64,000 nt of DNA from Haladaptatus sp. DYF46 (GCF_021083305.1 NZ_JAJFAY010000002.1:620001-684000); one strand, 5' to 3'. Positions 32,915 through 43,221 are shown, numbered from the stretch's first letter. Program-made: numbers and translations. The notes: generated from the letters alone by a model not told the origin.

Positions 32915-34465
32915 GTGCCCTCTCGCCTTCGTAGCGCAGCGCGATTCACCCGCAACCGCCCGCGCGTTGTCTCCTTCGTTCTCGCCGTCGTCGTCGCTGA
33001 AACCGCCCTCCGCCTCGTTCTCGGGATGGCCGAACCACTCGCAGTCGTCCTCTGTCCACCCGTTGTCGCCGTTCCACTCCTCGGTGCGGCGGCCCCAGCG
33101 GTCCGCGCTGCCGTCCGCGACCCGATGGTCACGCCCGACTGGCACCTTACTGCCCGTCTCCGCACCGTCGGTCCGCATCTCCTCATCGCCGCCGTCCTCG
33201 GCCAAGTCGCCGCCGTCGCGCTCGGTTCGGCGTTATTAACCCTCGTTGACACGCCGATCCGCTTTTCCGTCTACGCGCTCGGTGGGTCGGTCCCGTACGG
33301 CGTCGTGGCCCTCGCACCGCTCGTCGGCGTCGCCGTCGGCACCCTGCTCACGTGGGGTGCGCTTGTTCCCAGCCTCGCCCACGTCGCTGCCGGCGAGGGC
33401 CTCCGCAACGCTGCCCGGGCGTCCGTGGAAACCGCGCTCTCCGACACGCGACGGACCGCCACCCTCGTTGGCGTCGCTCTCGTCTACGAGGCCGTCGTGG
33501 CCGACGCTGGCGTCGCAGGTTTCTTTTACGCCGACGGCTCGCTCGTCACCTTCCTCGTCGTTGTCGGCCTGCTCATCCTCGCCGGTGTGCTCACCGTACC
33601 CGTCAGCTACGCGGCAGTGACCGTTGTCGATGGTGCGACGACCGGAACGAGAGGAATGGACGGGGAACGGTCGAGGCCGCCTCGCGTCCCGGTTCGACGA
33701 GCGGCCGCCGCCTGCATAATCGTCCTCGGCCTCGTCGCTGGCGCAAGCGCGGTCCGGGTGACCGAGACGCGGCCGACGCCGAACGCGGCAACGACGCTGC
33801 CGAGCGGTCCCACGGCGGCGTACGAGGCGGCCGTCTCGAACACCATCGCGTCGAACAATCGAATCGAGTACCGGATGAGTGACGGGAACCACACGTTGTA
33901 CAACATGCGCGTCCTCGACCGCACGGACAGACGCCTCCGCTATTCGTACCGGAGCGAGAAGGAAAACAACACCGCCTACTTCGACGCTGGCGTCAAGTAC
34001 GGCGGTGAGGGCACCCGTTTCATCGCGCTCGGTACCCGGCGTATCGGCCGCTACGCCAAGGTGTGGGCGTATCCCGGCTACTGGTTCTTCAACCAGAACT
34101 ACGACCCGACGGGTTGGCTCGGCGTCCCGAAGCCGAACACAGGAACGTGGAAGGTTGTTTCGCACAGCAATGGCACCGAAACGCTCGAAATCGACGGTCC
34201 CGCGGCGTTCCGCGCCGCCGGAGTGGGCACGCCGACAAACGCCATGTATCACACCGCGTGGGTCCAAATGCGCGTTGACATCGACCGGGGTGTCCTCCTC
34301 GGCGGACGCGCCCGCCTGAACGCGACGTCCCCGGACTCGGATTTCGATCCCGACGTCTCAGTGCGCTACAAGGTGAAAACGGGACCCGACGTGACCGCCT
34401 ATCGACCGGCCGAACTCGGCCCGCGAACGTCCGGCGAGTGGCTCTGGAAGCTGTTCGCCTACTGA
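32915..34465 (+). CDS. Polytopic membrane protein with extracellular C-terminal domain
   Basis: The 516-aa protein starts at GTG32915 (or a TTG nine codons earlier). The N-terminal half has about six hydrophobic segments (residues 20-45, 50-70, 95-120, 130-155, 185-205, 215-240), then a further helix near 270-290. The rest (300-516) is a soluble beta-rich domain (NRIEYRMSDGNHTLYNMRVLD, YWFFNQNYDPTGW) like surface lipid- or outer-envelope binding domains of haloarchaea. Not recognised. Codon use is C-rich at third positions (ctc, gcc, gtc), slightly unlike the neighbours. Confidence 0.65.
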   Translation: MPSRLRSAARFTRNRPRVVSFVLAVVVAETALRLVLGMAEPLAVVLCPPVVAVPLLGAAAPAVRAAVRDPMVTPDWHLTARLRTVGPHLLIAAVLGQVAAVALGSALLTLVDTPIRFSVYALGGSVPYGVVALAPLVGVAVGTLLTWGALVPSLAHVAAGEGLRNAARASVETALSDTRRTATLVGVALVYEAVVADAGVAGFFYADGSLVTFLVVVGLLILAGVLTVPVSYAAVTVVDGATTGTRGMDGERSRPPRVPVRRAAAACIIVLGLVAGASAVRVTETRPTPNAATTLPSGPTAAYEAAVSNTIASNNRIEYRMSDGNHTLYNMRVLDRTDRRLRYSYRSEKENNTAYFDAGVKYGGEGTRFIALGTRRIGRYAKVWAYPGYWFFNQNYDPTGWLGVPKPNTGTWKVVSHSNGTETLEIDGPAAFRAAGVGTPTNAMYHTAWVQMRVDIDRGVLLGGRARLNATSPDSDFDPDVSVRYKVKTGPDVTAYRPAELGPRTSGEWLWKLFAY

Positions 34466-34560
34466 TTCGGACTTAAGCAAAGATGAGCGAAAAGTGGAGT
34501 TCTCCGATTTCGGTTCGAAACGGCGAGAACGCTATTACTACAGAATGCGAAGTGTACACC

Positions 34561-34962
34561 ATGAGCGACGACGACTTCCCCGACCCGGAAGCGGTCCTCG
34601 AACGTGGACGGCGGTATCGCGCAAAACTCGACGAGTATGGGGAGGCGAAGGAGAAAGAGACCATCACGGAACTGTTCACGCTCCTCGGTCGCGCCTACGC
34701 ACTTCCCGTCCTCCACACGTTCTCGTGGAGCGACGAACCCCTGCGGTTCAGCGACCTCGAAGATCACCTCGACGTGTCGCCGACGACGCTTTCAAAGCGA
34801 CTCTCGGAACTCACGGAGGCGGGATTGTTGACACGACGGTCGTACGACGAGATTCCGCCGCGTGTCGAGTACGAACCCACGGCCGCGGCCGACGACCTCG
34901 CGCCCGTGTTCATCCACCTCTACGAATGGGCCTCCGTTCACGACCTCGATGGAGAGGAGTGA
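34561..34962 (+). CDS. HxlR-family winged-helix transcriptional regulator
   Basis: The 133-aa regulator has the HxlR fold: LFTLLGRAYALPVLHTFSW, LRFSDLEDHLDVSPTTLSKR (recognition helix) and LTEAGLLTRRSYDEIPPRVE (wing). ATG34561 is preceded at 27 nt by CTATTACTA, a leaderless promoter. It is 0.15 kb upstream of an ABC-2 exporter operon whose promoter shares the motif ACTACAGAA with its own, so it probably controls both. Confidence 0.85.
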   Translation: MSDDDFPDPEAVLERGRRYRAKLDEYGEAKEKETITELFTLLGRAYALPVLHTFSWSDEPLRFSDLEDHLDVSPTTLSKRLSELTEAGLLTRRSYDEIPPRVEYEPTAAADDLAPVFIHLYEWASVHDLDGEE

Positions 34963-34992
34963 TAGCCGTTGGGAAACAACGATACAGATTCC

Positions 34993-35056
34993 GTAGTAGA
35001 TACAAGACTACTGACTCGATAGTATATGACTACAGAAACGAAAGCAGGATATATGT
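34993..35056 (+). promoter_or_regulatory. Promoter/operator region of the ABC-2 exporter
   Basis: Contains inverted half-sites GTAGT...ACTAC (34993-35011) and TAGT-ATATG-ACTA (35020-35032), then the TATA box ATATATGT (35049-35056). The motif ACTACAGAA (35029-35037) also occurs at 34537-34545 in the regulator's promoter. Confidence 0.5.
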
Positions 35057-35108
35057 TCCAACATTTCGTCACGTCACTGATGATGGAGAGTGCAGACGGG
35101 GGTGAACG

Positions 35109-36089
35109 ATGAGCGAAGCCATCTGTGCGGACGGCGTTCGTGTCGTCTATCCCGACGGTACGAAAGCGGTTGACGGCGTGGACCTTCGGGTACCGAAGGG
35201 CGAGTTCTTCGGCTTCCTCGGCCCGAACGGCGCGGGGAAGACGACGACAATCAGGACGCTCGTGACGCTGTTGCGACCGACCGAGGGGTCCGTCACGGTG
35301 AACGGCTACGACGTCGGAGACGACCCGAAGAGCGTGCGTCGCTCCGTGGGCTACATGGCACAGGAGACGAGCATCGACGAGGAGTTGACCGCGCGCGAGA
35401 ACGTCGAGTACATGGCGGCCGCGTACGGCATTCCGAAGGCGGAGCGAGCCGACCGCGCCGACGAACTCCTCGATCTCGCGGACCTGCGGGACGTGGCCGA
35501 CAAGTCGGCAAAGACGTTCTCCGGCGGGATGAAGAAACGACTCGACGCCGTCACAGCGCTGGTCCACCGCCCGCCGGTCGTCTTCCTCGACGAACCGACC
35601 ACGGGACTGGACCCGAAGGCGCGAAACCGCCTCTGGGACTACTTCCGCGAGATAAACCGCGAGGGGACCACCGTGTTCCTGACGACCCAGTACTTGGAGG
35701 AGGCCGACCAACTCTGTGACCGCATTTCACTCATCAAGGACGGTAAAATCGCGCTGACCGGTTCCCCGAACGAACTCAAAAACGAGGTCGGCGGCGACAT
35801 CCTCGAACTCGAAATCGCGCCGTCGGACGTGGACGTTGCGACGCGCCTCGCCGAATCGGGCGACGTGTTCCACGATGCGGTCGTGACCGAGACGGACACC
35901 GGAATTTCGGTGGGTGCGACGACGATTCGAACGCACGGGGCGGAGTATTTCGCCGAACTGCGTGATGCGGGCGTCGAGGTGGACGGCTTCGATGTGCGGT
36001 CACCGACGCTCGACGACGTGTTCCTCGCGGTCACCGGCGAGGGCGTCGAAGCGGAGGAGTCCGAGTCGGACACGGAGGTGGTCGCATGA
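35109..36089 (+). CDS. ABC-2 exporter ATP-binding protein (DrrA-like)
   Basis: The 326-aa ATPase has Walker A GPNGAGKT, Q-loop, signature FSGGMKKRLD (variant SGGM), Walker B VVFLDEPTTGLD and a C-terminal extension of about 85 residues found in DrrA-like daunorubicin/drug exporters. GGGGTGA Shine-Dalgarno sits 5 nt before the ATG. The stop overlaps the permease ATG by 4 bp. The drug or lipid substrate is not known. Confidence 0.93.
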   Translation: MSEAICADGVRVVYPDGTKAVDGVDLRVPKGEFFGFLGPNGAGKTTTIRTLVTLLRPTEGSVTVNGYDVGDDPKSVRRSVGYMAQETSIDEELTARENVEYMAAAYGIPKAERADRADELLDLADLRDVADKSAKTFSGGMKKRLDAVTALVHRPPVVFLDEPTTGLDPKARNRLWDYFREINREGTTVFLTTQYLEEADQLCDRISLIKDGKIALTGSPNELKNEVGGDILELEIAPSDVDVATRLAESGDVFHDAVVTETDTGISVGATTIRTHGAEYFAELRDAGVEVDGFDVRSPTLDDVFLAVTGEGVEAEESESDTEVVA

Positions 36090-36919
36090 GTTCCGACACG
36101 GGAACGAGCGAGGACCAGACGCTCGCGCCGGGCAACGGCTTCCTCGGCGACACGTGGGTGAACATGCGCCGCTGGCTCCTCAAGTCGATTCGAAACCCGT
36201 TCATCGTCACTTCCTCCATCGTGCAACCGCTCATCTTCCTCGTGCTGTTCTCGCAGGTGTTCGGCCAAGTCACCGGCGGCGCTATCGGCGGTCCCGGCGG
36301 GGATATCAAGTACATCAGTTTCCTCCTCCCGGCCATCATCATTCAGGTGTCGCTCGTCGCGGCGGCGAGTTCCGGCATCGGCTTGGTCAACGACATCGAG
36401 ACGGGGATGTTCGCCAAGGCGCTCGTCTCGCCGATGAACCGCGGTGCCGTGTTTTTGGGGAAGACGCTCGCCGAAGTCGCCCGCATCTGCGTTCAGATAA
36501 TCATCGTCGTCGTCGTCGGCGTCCTCCTCGGCGCGAACATCGCCACGGGATTCCTCGGCGTCCTCGCGCTGATGGTCATCGGCATCCTGTTTTCCATCTG
36601 GTTCACGGCGCTCTCGAACGTCGTCGGCATCCAGACCGGCGACACGGAATCGACCATCATCGCCGTGAACTTCCTGCAACTCCCGCTGCTGTTCGTCTCC
36701 AGCGCGTTCCTCCCGGTGGATCGACTGCCGCAGTGGATTCAGTACATCAGCGCCGTCAACCCCATCACCTACGGTGTCGATGCCGCACGGGCGCTCGTCA
36801 TCACCGGCTGGGAGTGGGGCACGATTCTGCCGTCCATCGCCATCCTCATCGCCCTCGACCTCGTGCTGACCGGCATCGCGTTGGTCGTGATCAAACGGGC
36901 GACCAGCGCGAACGCGTAA
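36086..36919 (+). CDS. ABC-2 type transporter permease
   Basis: The 277-aa permease has six hydrophobic segments and the ABC-2 motif region FVSSAFLPVDRLPQWIQYISAVNPITY near residue 205-235. It starts at the ATGA overlap with the ATPase gene. Together with HxlR it forms a DrrAB-like exporter unit. Confidence 0.92.
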   Translation: MSSDTGTSEDQTLAPGNGFLGDTWVNMRRWLLKSIRNPFIVTSSIVQPLIFLVLFSQVFGQVTGGAIGGPGGDIKYISFLLPAIIIQVSLVAAASSGIGLVNDIETGMFAKALVSPMNRGAVFLGKTLAEVARICVQIIIVVVVGVLLGANIATGFLGVLALMVIGILFSIWFTALSNVVGIQTGDTESTIIAVNFLQLPLLFVSSAFLPVDRLPQWIQYISAVNPITYGVDAARALVITGWEWGTILPSIAILIALDLVLTGIALVVIKRATSANA

Positions 36920-37023
36920 TAGCGCCGTCTACGCCACATTCGTGGCGAATCTGTAGCGAATTTGTGCCCGATTTCGGGCAACGCTTTTGCTATTTTCACG
37001 GAGATATCGGGGCACAGATAGAG

Positions 37024-37569
37024 ATGAGTCCCAACCCCTCCGACGAGTCACGGCGGACGTATATCAAAGCGAGTTCGGCGCTCCTCACCGGCGGTTTCCT
37101 CGCCGGCTGTACGAGCGGCGAAGCGGAAACAGAAGACAGCAAAGAAACGGAAGATGACAAGGAAACCGAAGACGGGAATTCGACGTCGAACGACACCGCA
37201 ACGGAGAGCGGTTCGTCGCTCTCCGACGACGCGGTGGAGTACCTGAGCGACGCGAGAAGCTACTCTGGTGACGGGCCGGAGGATTACACCGGCCGGACGG
37301 AGGTCGAAGTCGAAAACGGCGGCGGCAGTCGTGGAAAGGCATTCGACCCGGCTGCGATCCGAATCGACGCCGGAACGACCGTCGTCTGGAAATGGACCGG
37401 ACGCGGCGGCAAACACGACGTCGTCGCGGTGGACGGGTCGTTCGAAAGCGAACTGGTCGAAAGCAGTTCGAAGACGTTCTCACACACGTTCGAGGAGACG
37501 GGCGAAACGCTGTACAACTGCAGTGAACACGAGGACAAGGGCATGAAAGGCGTCGTTGTCGTCGTCTGA
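37024..37569 (+). CDS. Halocyanin-domain blue-copper lipoprotein
   Basis: The 181-aa secreted protein has a signal with RRTYIKAS, a lipobox FLAGC and an acidic Glu/Thr/Asn linker, then a plastocyanin-like domain (100-181). Copper ligands fit: His in GGKHDVVA, Cys in YNCSEHE, His in SEHED and Met in KGMKG. Halocyanins carry electrons at the membrane surface to terminal oxidases. A GCTATTTT TATA-like box lies about 27 nt upstream. Confidence 0.88.
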   Translation: MSPNPSDESRRTYIKASSALLTGGFLAGCTSGEAETEDSKETEDDKETEDGNSTSNDTATESGSSLSDDAVEYLSDARSYSGDGPEDYTGRTEVEVENGGGSRGKAFDPAAIRIDAGTTVVWKWTGRGGKHDVVAVDGSFESELVESSSKTFSHTFEETGETLYNCSEHEDKGMKGVVVVV

Positions 37570-37581
37570 GCCGACCAGTTC

Positions 37582-38196
37582 ATGAACACCATCGAGACAC
37601 GGACGCAGCGGTCGTTGCTCTACGTCGCTATCGGCGGTGCCATCGGGTGGTCCGGGACCTACGGCGTCGACGAGGTGGGCCCGTTTTCGCTGGAACTGGA
37701 CATCTACTTCGTCGTCGCCATCTGGGCGGTTCTGCTCCTCGCCGGCGTGCTTTGGATGCGAACGGCACCGACGATTCGACGCGCGAACGCGTGGCGAATC
37801 TGGGTGTACCTGTCCGCCGCCGCCCTCGCCATCAACGCCGTCGCCAACACGCCACGACTCGTCCCGAATCCCGACCTCTTCATGCTCTTGCAGGAGTACG
37901 CGTACTACCATCCGTGGTTCGCCGTGTACGCCATCGGCTACGTCGCCACGGCGCGGTACGAACCCGAGAGCGGATTGATGGGTGGGACCGAGCGAAGGAT
38001 GTACGTCGTTTCCGGCGCGTTCAGCCTCGCGTTCCTCGTCGCCCTACTCGCGGTTTCGATTTCGGACGAACACGTGATACTGGTCGGTGGAGCCCTCAAC
38101 GTCCTCCCGCCGCTACTCGCGGTTTACATTCGACGGTGGGAAGCGAGGTCCGCTACGCGCGAGCGGACACGAGTTACCAGTGGAGAACGGCCGTAG
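37582..38196 (+). CDS. Membrane protein of the halocyanin cluster
   Basis: The 204-aa protein has about six hydrophobic segments and follows the halocyanin gene by 12 bp, so the two are probably cotranscribed. YYHPWFAVYAIGY and GGALNVLPPLLAVY are in its helices; no haem-binding pair is clear. Not recognised. A regulatory or scaffold membrane partner of the copper proteins is possible. Confidence 0.7.
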   Translation: MNTIETRTQRSLLYVAIGGAIGWSGTYGVDEVGPFSLELDIYFVVAIWAVLLLAGVLWMRTAPTIRRANAWRIWVYLSAAALAINAVANTPRLVPNPDLFMLLQEYAYYHPWFAVYAIGYVATARYEPESGLMGGTERRMYVVSGAFSLAFLVALLAVSISDEHVILVGGALNVLPPLLAVYIRRWEARSATRERTRVTSGERP

Positions 38197-38283
38197 GAAC
38201 GACGCCAAACGGTTAGGAAACCCACAACCGCCTTCGATGATTGAACCAGACCGCCTTTGCTCCTTCCGTCGTAACCGTCGAAC

Positions 38284-38952
38284 ATGCATCGACGGACGTA
38301 CCTCCGTTCCGTTGCGGCGACGGGAGCGGTGGTCAGTGCGGCCGGATGTCTGGGGTCGTTCGGCGATTCAAATCCGAACGTGGCGCTCGGCGAACCCGAC
38401 AGGGAAGTCAGCAGTTCGGACCTCCCGTATCCGGCATGGGGACAAAAGATTCCGAACGTGACGATTCCCGCACCGCTCGAAAACCGAACCGTCTCGCTTC
38501 GAGAGGTCGAAACGCCGAGCGTCCTCACGTTCTTCTACACTCACTGCAAGACCATCTGTCCGGTACTCATCTCGACGCTCCGAAACGTCCAGACCCACGC
38601 ATCACAGAACGGGTACGAAAACGACGTGACCTTCCTTCCCGTGACGTTCGACCCCAAACGCGACGACGCCGAGCAGTTACAGGCGTACGCGGAGAAGATG
38701 AACGTGGACCTGTCCGTCGGAGACTGGGACTTCCTCCGGCCGGAGTCGAAATCGAGGGCGAAAAGCGTCATCACGGACGAGTTCGGCGTCCATTTCGAAC
38801 CGACGAAACAGCAGTCGAAGGACAAGTACATGTTCACCCACTCCGCGCTCATCATACTCGTCAACGGGGAGGGATACGTCGAGCGGGCGTACAGGGGCAA
38901 ATCGCCGAAGCAACAGCAGATAATCGACGACCTCGAAACCGTCCGGAAATGA
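38284..38952 (+). CDS. SCO-family copper chaperone-like lipoprotein
   Basis: The 222-aa protein has a Tat-type start (HRRTYLRSV), lipobox SAAGC and a thioredoxin-like domain with the SCO copper motif FFYTHCKTICPVL (CxxxC, about 83-87) and a downstream histidine in KYMFTHSALI. SCO proteins deliver copper to the CuA site of haem-copper oxidases. Its stop overlaps the following gene by 4 bp. Confidence 0.88.
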   Translation: MHRRTYLRSVAATGAVVSAAGCLGSFGDSNPNVALGEPDREVSSSDLPYPAWGQKIPNVTIPAPLENRTVSLREVETPSVLTFFYTHCKTICPVLISTLRNVQTHASQNGYENDVTFLPVTFDPKRDDAEQLQAYAEKMNVDLSVGDWDFLRPESKSRAKSVITDEFGVHFEPTKQQSKDKYMFTHSALIILVNGEGYVERAYRGKSPKQQQIIDDLETVRK

Positions 38953-39470
38953 ACCGACGCCGCCTCCTCACCGGACTCGCGGGACTGGGCATCACCGGCG
39001 GGAGTGCGTGGGTCGCGCTGAACGGCCTCTCCGAGGACGACGGACTGCCGAAACGCGTCGAGACGATACGCGCGCGGGGTTCGACGGCCGGAACAGTGCA
39101 GGTACCGGTTTCCGATACCGTCACCGTCATCGACCTCTTCGCGACGTGGTGTACGCCCTGCAAAAAGCAGATGACGGCGCTCACGAGACTGCACGACGAG
39201 TACGACGACGAGGTTCGCTTCGTCTCCATCACGAACGAGCGGATCGGCGGTACGCTGACGAAAGAGGACGTCCGTTCGTGGTGGACGGAAAACGACGGAA
39301 ACTGGACCCTCGGCCTCGACCCGGATTCGTCGGTGATGGCCGCCCTGAATGCGGGCGGACTTCCGTTCGTCGGCGTCGCGGCACCGGACGGAACGGTCAC
39401 GTGGACGCATCACGGCGTGGCGGGCATCGACGCGCTTCGCACGCAAATCGCTGCGGCCGAAAAGGGATGA
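38949..39470 (+). CDS. TlpA/ResA-like thioredoxin-fold protein
   Basis: The 173-aa protein has a Tat-type start (NRRRLLTG) with a hydrophobic segment, then a thioredoxin fold with the redox CxxC in FATWCTPCKKQ and the cis-Pro GGLPFVGVA. It overlaps its neighbours on both sides by 4 bp, so a tight operon with SCO and CcdA is certain. It probably reduces apo-cytochrome or CuA cysteines outside the membrane. Confidence 0.88.
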   Translation: MNRRRLLTGLAGLGITGGSAWVALNGLSEDDGLPKRVETIRARGSTAGTVQVPVSDTVTVIDLFATWCTPCKKQMTALTRLHDEYDDEVRFVSITNERIGGTLTKEDVRSWWTENDGNWTLGLDPDSSVMAALNAGGLPFVGVAAPDGTVTWTHHGVAGIDALRTQIAAAEKG

Positions 39471-40132
39471 GTGCCTCCGCGCTCCTGCCGACGATAGCCT
39501 TCGCGGCGAGCGCGGGGCTAGCCACCTTCTTCGCACCGTGTGCGTTTCCCCTGCTTCCCGGCTACATCGGCTACTACCTGCAACAGCAGGACGACGAAAC
39601 GGTTTCGTCGGCGCTGCTGCCCGCTATCGGCACAGCAATCGGCGCGCTCGCCACCCTCAGCGCGGTCGGACTCGCCGTCTTCGTGGCGGGGCAGGAACTC
39701 GTCCGGTATCTCACGTGGTTCGAACCCGTCGCGGGCGTCGTCCTCCTCGTCGTCGGCCTCCTCGTCGTCGCGGGAAAACAGCCGACGATTCGCGTTCCGC
39801 TGCCGGAACGTCCCGCATCGACAACGGGGTTCGTCGTCTTCGGCGGCGGATACGCCCTCGCGGCGGCGGGATGCGTCGCACCGGTCTTCCTCGGCGTCGT
39901 CGCCCAGACGTTGACGCTCCCGCTTTCCGGACGCGTTCTCTCCTTCGGGAGTTACGCGCTGGGAGTCGTGATTCCGCTCTGCGGCGTGACGCTGCTGATG
40001 GCGGTGGGCGTCGATTGGTGGCGCGAACTGGGAAGGTATTCGTACGCCTTGGAACGCGTCGCGGGCGGACTGATGATACTGGCCGGCATCGGGCAACTGT
40101 ACCTCTCGTTCGTCGTCCTCGACGGGTTCTGA
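39467..40132 (+). CDS. ccdA: CcdA-type cytochrome c biogenesis membrane protein
   Basis: The 221-aa protein has six membrane segments, the first and fourth bearing the redox cysteines (TFFAPCAFPLLPGYIGY and AAAGCVAPVFLG). CcdA passes electrons from cytoplasmic thioredoxin to an external partner, here most likely the TlpA-like protein of the same operon. Confidence 0.9.
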   Translation: MSASALLPTIAFAASAGLATFFAPCAFPLLPGYIGYYLQQQDDETVSSALLPAIGTAIGALATLSAVGLAVFVAGQELVRYLTWFEPVAGVVLLVVGLLVVAGKQPTIRVPLPERPASTTGFVVFGGGYALAAAGCVAPVFLGVVAQTLTLPLSGRVLSFGSYALGVVIPLCGVTLLMAVGVDWWRELGRYSYALERVAGGLMILAGIGQLYLSFVVLDGF

Positions 40133-40440
40133 CGCCGGACGGCGACCCATTTTCGCGATTTCCGTCCGTTCGACGCTCGAACCGCCGGAAACACTCGAAC
40201 ATCGTTGCGCCTCCATCGGCGACCGTCCGAACCCGATATTCCCAATTCAGTATAGCTGAATGTGATTTATTGGGGGCGAAAGCGCGAGTCGTATCGACGG
40301 GAAAATAATTCACCAATCGGCGCAAAACGTCGTGTCGCTCGGGTTTTCGGGAGTTATCGAACGGTGGAGAAGAACTCACTCGTCACGAACACTGTAACAC
40401 CAGCGTCAAAATCCGAACCGCAGAAAACGCAACCGCCGAC
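40133..40440. other. 308-bp gene-free region
   Basis: No gene seen. An inverted repeat ATTCAG-TATAG-CTGAAT lies at 40245-40261, in a relatively AT-rich patch. Confidence 0.4.
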
Positions 40441-43221
40441 TTAAGCGTTCTCGACCTGCTTCAGCACGTCCGGCGCGTTCTCCAACGCCTCGTCCAGTTT
40501 GTCGGTGTCGGGGCCGCCACCTTGGGCGAAGTTAGGGTCGGGGCCGCCGCCGCCACCGCCGACGAGTGAGGCGAGTTCGCCGACGACCGCACCGGCGTTC
40601 ACCGACGAATCGTCCGGGATGGCGACGACGAACTGCGCGCCGTCGGCACCGCTGCCGATGACGGCGATTTTCCCGTCCTCGGCCATCGCGTTGGCCGTGG
40701 CGCGGAGTTCCTCCATGTCCGTGTCGATGCGCTGGATGACGGCCGTCGTGTCGCCGACTTCGATTTCCTCGCCGCCGCCCCCGCCGCTGGCGCGGGCCTC
40801 GGCGAGTTGCTCTTTGAGGTCCTCGATCTGTTTGCCTTGCGCCTTCCACTCCTCGAAGAAGCGTTCGGCCGTGTCGGGCACCTCCGCGGGCGAAACTGAG
40901 AGCGTGTCGGCGGCGGTCCGGAGGTAGTCCTCGGTTTCCTGCGTCGCCTCGATGGCGGCGTCGCCGGCGGCGAAGGTGAGCCGTTCGACCCCGTCCTGCA
41001 CTCGCTCGGTGTTCAGAAGCTTGATTGCGCCGACGTCACCCGTACGGCGGACGTGAGTCCCGCCGCAGGCCTGCACGTCCTCGGCGACGTGGATGAGGCG
41101 GATGTTCGTCCCGCCGGGAATTCCGCCCTGATAGAGGTCGAAGCCGAACTCCTCTTCGGCCTCGTGGCGGTTGGGCCACTCCTGTTGGACCGTCGTGTTC
41201 TCCATGACGATTTCGTTCGCCAGCAGTTCGATCCGTTTGGCCGTCTCGCGGTCGATACGCTCGTAGTGGCGTACGTCGATGCGCGAACTGTCGGTTCCCT
41301 TCTGGGCACCGGCCTGTCGGATGTGGTCGCCGAGAACCTGTCGGGCCGCGTGGACGACGATGTGGGTCGCCGTGTGGTGGCGCATCAGCCTACGGCGACG
41401 CTGGGCGTCGATTTGTCCGCGAACGATGGACCCCTTGCCGACGGATTCGTCGGTGCGGTGGAGGACGACGCCGTTTTCGATTTGCGTGTCCGTGACCTGC
41501 ACCGTCTTCTCGTCGGTCGAAAGCGACCCGTGGTCGCCGGGTTGGCCACCGCCTTCGGGGTAGAACATCGTCTGGTCGAGGACGACGTCGTAGCCCTCCT
41601 CGCGGTCGAACACGTCGAGTACGACGGCCTCGAAGTCGGTTCGATACTGGTCCTCGTAGTAGAGGCGTTCGGTCTTCGGCAGGTCGATGAATCGGTCGTC
41701 CTCCGATTCCTCCTCTTCGAAGGCCTCGCCGCTGTCGTGGCGTTCGGCCACGAGGCTGTAGAAGTCGTCGGGGACATCGACAGCGGTGCCGAACTCGTCG
41801 GCGATCTCCTCGACCATATCCGGTTGCAGGCCGTGGGAGTCGTACAACTCCACGAGCGTCTCGGTCGGGATGGGTTTGCCCTCCTCGGCGTGTTGTTTTG
41901 CGAGGCGACGAACGCGGCGGCCACCCTGTTCGAGCGTCTCGCGGTACTTTTCGACCTCCGTCCGAACGATGTCGCGGATGGTGTCGCGGTTCTCGTAGCC
42001 CAGTCGCTCTGCCTGCATGTCCACGAGTTCGTCCAACGGCGCATCGACACCGGCGGTGTCGGAGAGGCGCTTGGTCCGTCGGAGCACCATCCGGGCGAGG
42101 TATCCGGTCGCGACGTTGCTCGGGACGATGCCGTCGCCGAACATGTACGCGAGCGTCCGGCAGTGGTCGGCGATGGCGTAGATCGCTTCGAGCGGTTCCA
42201 GCAGTTCGACGAGTTCCGCGGTCGAGACGCCGATTTTGTCCGCGATGTTGTCGCGGGCGGCCTCCATGTCCTCGGCCTCGTCGATGTCCATGTGCCCCGC
42301 GAGCTTCGAGGCGCGGTGAACGAGTTCCTCCTCCTCTTCGGTGTGTTCGATTCCCGCATTCTCCTTGAGGAAGTCGATCATGTCGGGATAGACCGCCTCG
42401 TACACCGTCGGCGTTCCTTGGGACACCCACGTCCAGCGTTCGAGCCCGTATCCGGTGTCCACGATGTACGTGTCCATCGGGCTGTAGCGGTTGCCGTCCT
42501 TCATCTCGTACTCGCCCTCCGGATCCTGTTCCATCGACATGAAGACGAGCGTGGCGAGTTCGACGCCTCGATAGATGACTTCGATGGCGGGTCCGGCGTT
42601 GCCGCCGCCGACCCACGGGTCCTCGATATAGATCACTTCCTCGGGGTTCGCGCCCATCGACTCGAAGAACTCGTCGCAGTACGCGACCGTCTGGTCCTTC
42701 CAGTAAACCTCACCTTCGTACGCGTACTGCTCGGGGTCGTCGATGTCCTCCCGGGCGTTGAACGCGTGGTGGGCCATCATCTCGAAGGCCATCGTGTGCC
42801 GACCGGTCTTCCCGACGTTGTCGATGTCCTGCATCCGAATGCAAGGCTGACTGATGGTCAGCGGGTTGGCCGGCGGTGGCGTCTCACCCGACGTGACCAG
42901 CGGTTGGAAGTCGGCGATCGAGGCGATGGTGAGCAGCATGTCGTCCCGCCAGCGGTTCGCCGCCACCGGATACGGGTCGATCCGCTGGTGGTCGTGATCT
43001 TCGAAGAAGGACAGGAACGCTTCCCGCATCTCCGCCAGTGAGTACGTCTCGTCGAAACTCGGGTTGTCGATGAACCCGTACTCCTCGCAGGGCGGTTCCC
43101 CGCACGTCTCTCGGTCGTGGTCGCGCGTCCAGAAGTATGCTCCACACTCGGAGCATTCCTTTCGCACGAAGCCGTTTTCCTCGAAATAATCGAGGCGATA
43201 CTCCTCCTCAAGTTGGCTCAT
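40441..43221 (-). CDS. alaS: Alanyl-tRNA synthetase (archaeal type)
   Basis: The 926-aa enzyme charges tRNA(Ala). Archaeal N-terminal zinc-like extension ([12 protein letters not shown] and CGEPPC) precedes the class II core. The editing domain is complete: [12 protein letters not shown] (HxxxH) and [12 protein letters not shown], and the C-terminal DHHA1 domain ends with an acidic tail. Start ATG43221 ([13 protein letters not shown]) is preferred over an in-frame ATG 21 nt upstream; GTTTTACGC about 32 nt upstream is the TATA box. Confidence 0.97.
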   Translation of the reverse strand: MSQLEEEYRLDYFEENGFVRKECSECGAYFWTRDHDRETCGEPPCEEYGFIDNPSFDETYSLAEMREAFLSFFEDHDHQRIDPYPVAANRWRDDMLLTIASIADFQPLVTSGETPPPANPLTISQPCIRMQDIDNVGKTGRHTMAFEMMAHHAFNAREDIDDPEQYAYEGEVYWKDQTVAYCDEFFESMGANPEEVIYIEDPWVGGGNAGPAIEVIYRGVELATLVFMSMEQDPEGEYEMKDGNRYSPMDTYIVDTGYGLERWTWVSQGTPTVYEAVYPDMIDFLKENAGIEHTEEEEELVHRASKLAGHMDIDEAEDMEAARDNIADKIGVSTAELVELLEPLEAIYAIADHCRTLAYMFGDGIVPSNVATGYLARMVLRRTKRLSDTAGVDAPLDELVDMQAERLGYENRDTIRDIVRTEVEKYRETLEQGGRRVRRLAKQHAEEGKPIPTETLVELYDSHGLQPDMVEEIADEFGTAVDVPDDFYSLVAERHDSGEAFEEEESEDDRFIDLPKTERLYYEDQYRTDFEAVVLDVFDREEGYDVVLDQTMFYPEGGGQPGDHGSLSTDEKTVQVTDTQIENGVVLHRTDESVGKGSIVRGQIDAQRRRRLMRHHTATHIVVHAARQVLGDHIRQAGAQKGTDSSRIDVRHYERIDRETAKRIELLANEIVMENTTVQQEWPNRHEAEEEFGFDLYQGGIPGGTNIRLIHVAEDVQACGGTHVRRTGDVGAIKLLNTERVQDGVERLTFAAGDAAIEATQETEDYLRTAADTLSVSPAEVPDTAERFFEEWKAQGKQIEDLKEQLAEARASGGGGGEEIEVGDTTAVIQRIDTDMEELRATANAMAEDGKIAVIGSGADGAQFVVAIPDDSSVNAGAVVGELASLVGGGGGGPDPNFAQGGGPDTDKLDEALENAPDVLKQVENA

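Noticed and set aside
32746..33252. A 168-aa minus-strand frame over the polytopic membrane gene
   Set aside because: Arg/Thr/Ala-rich shadow of the C-rich plus-strand codons, with no recognisable domain.
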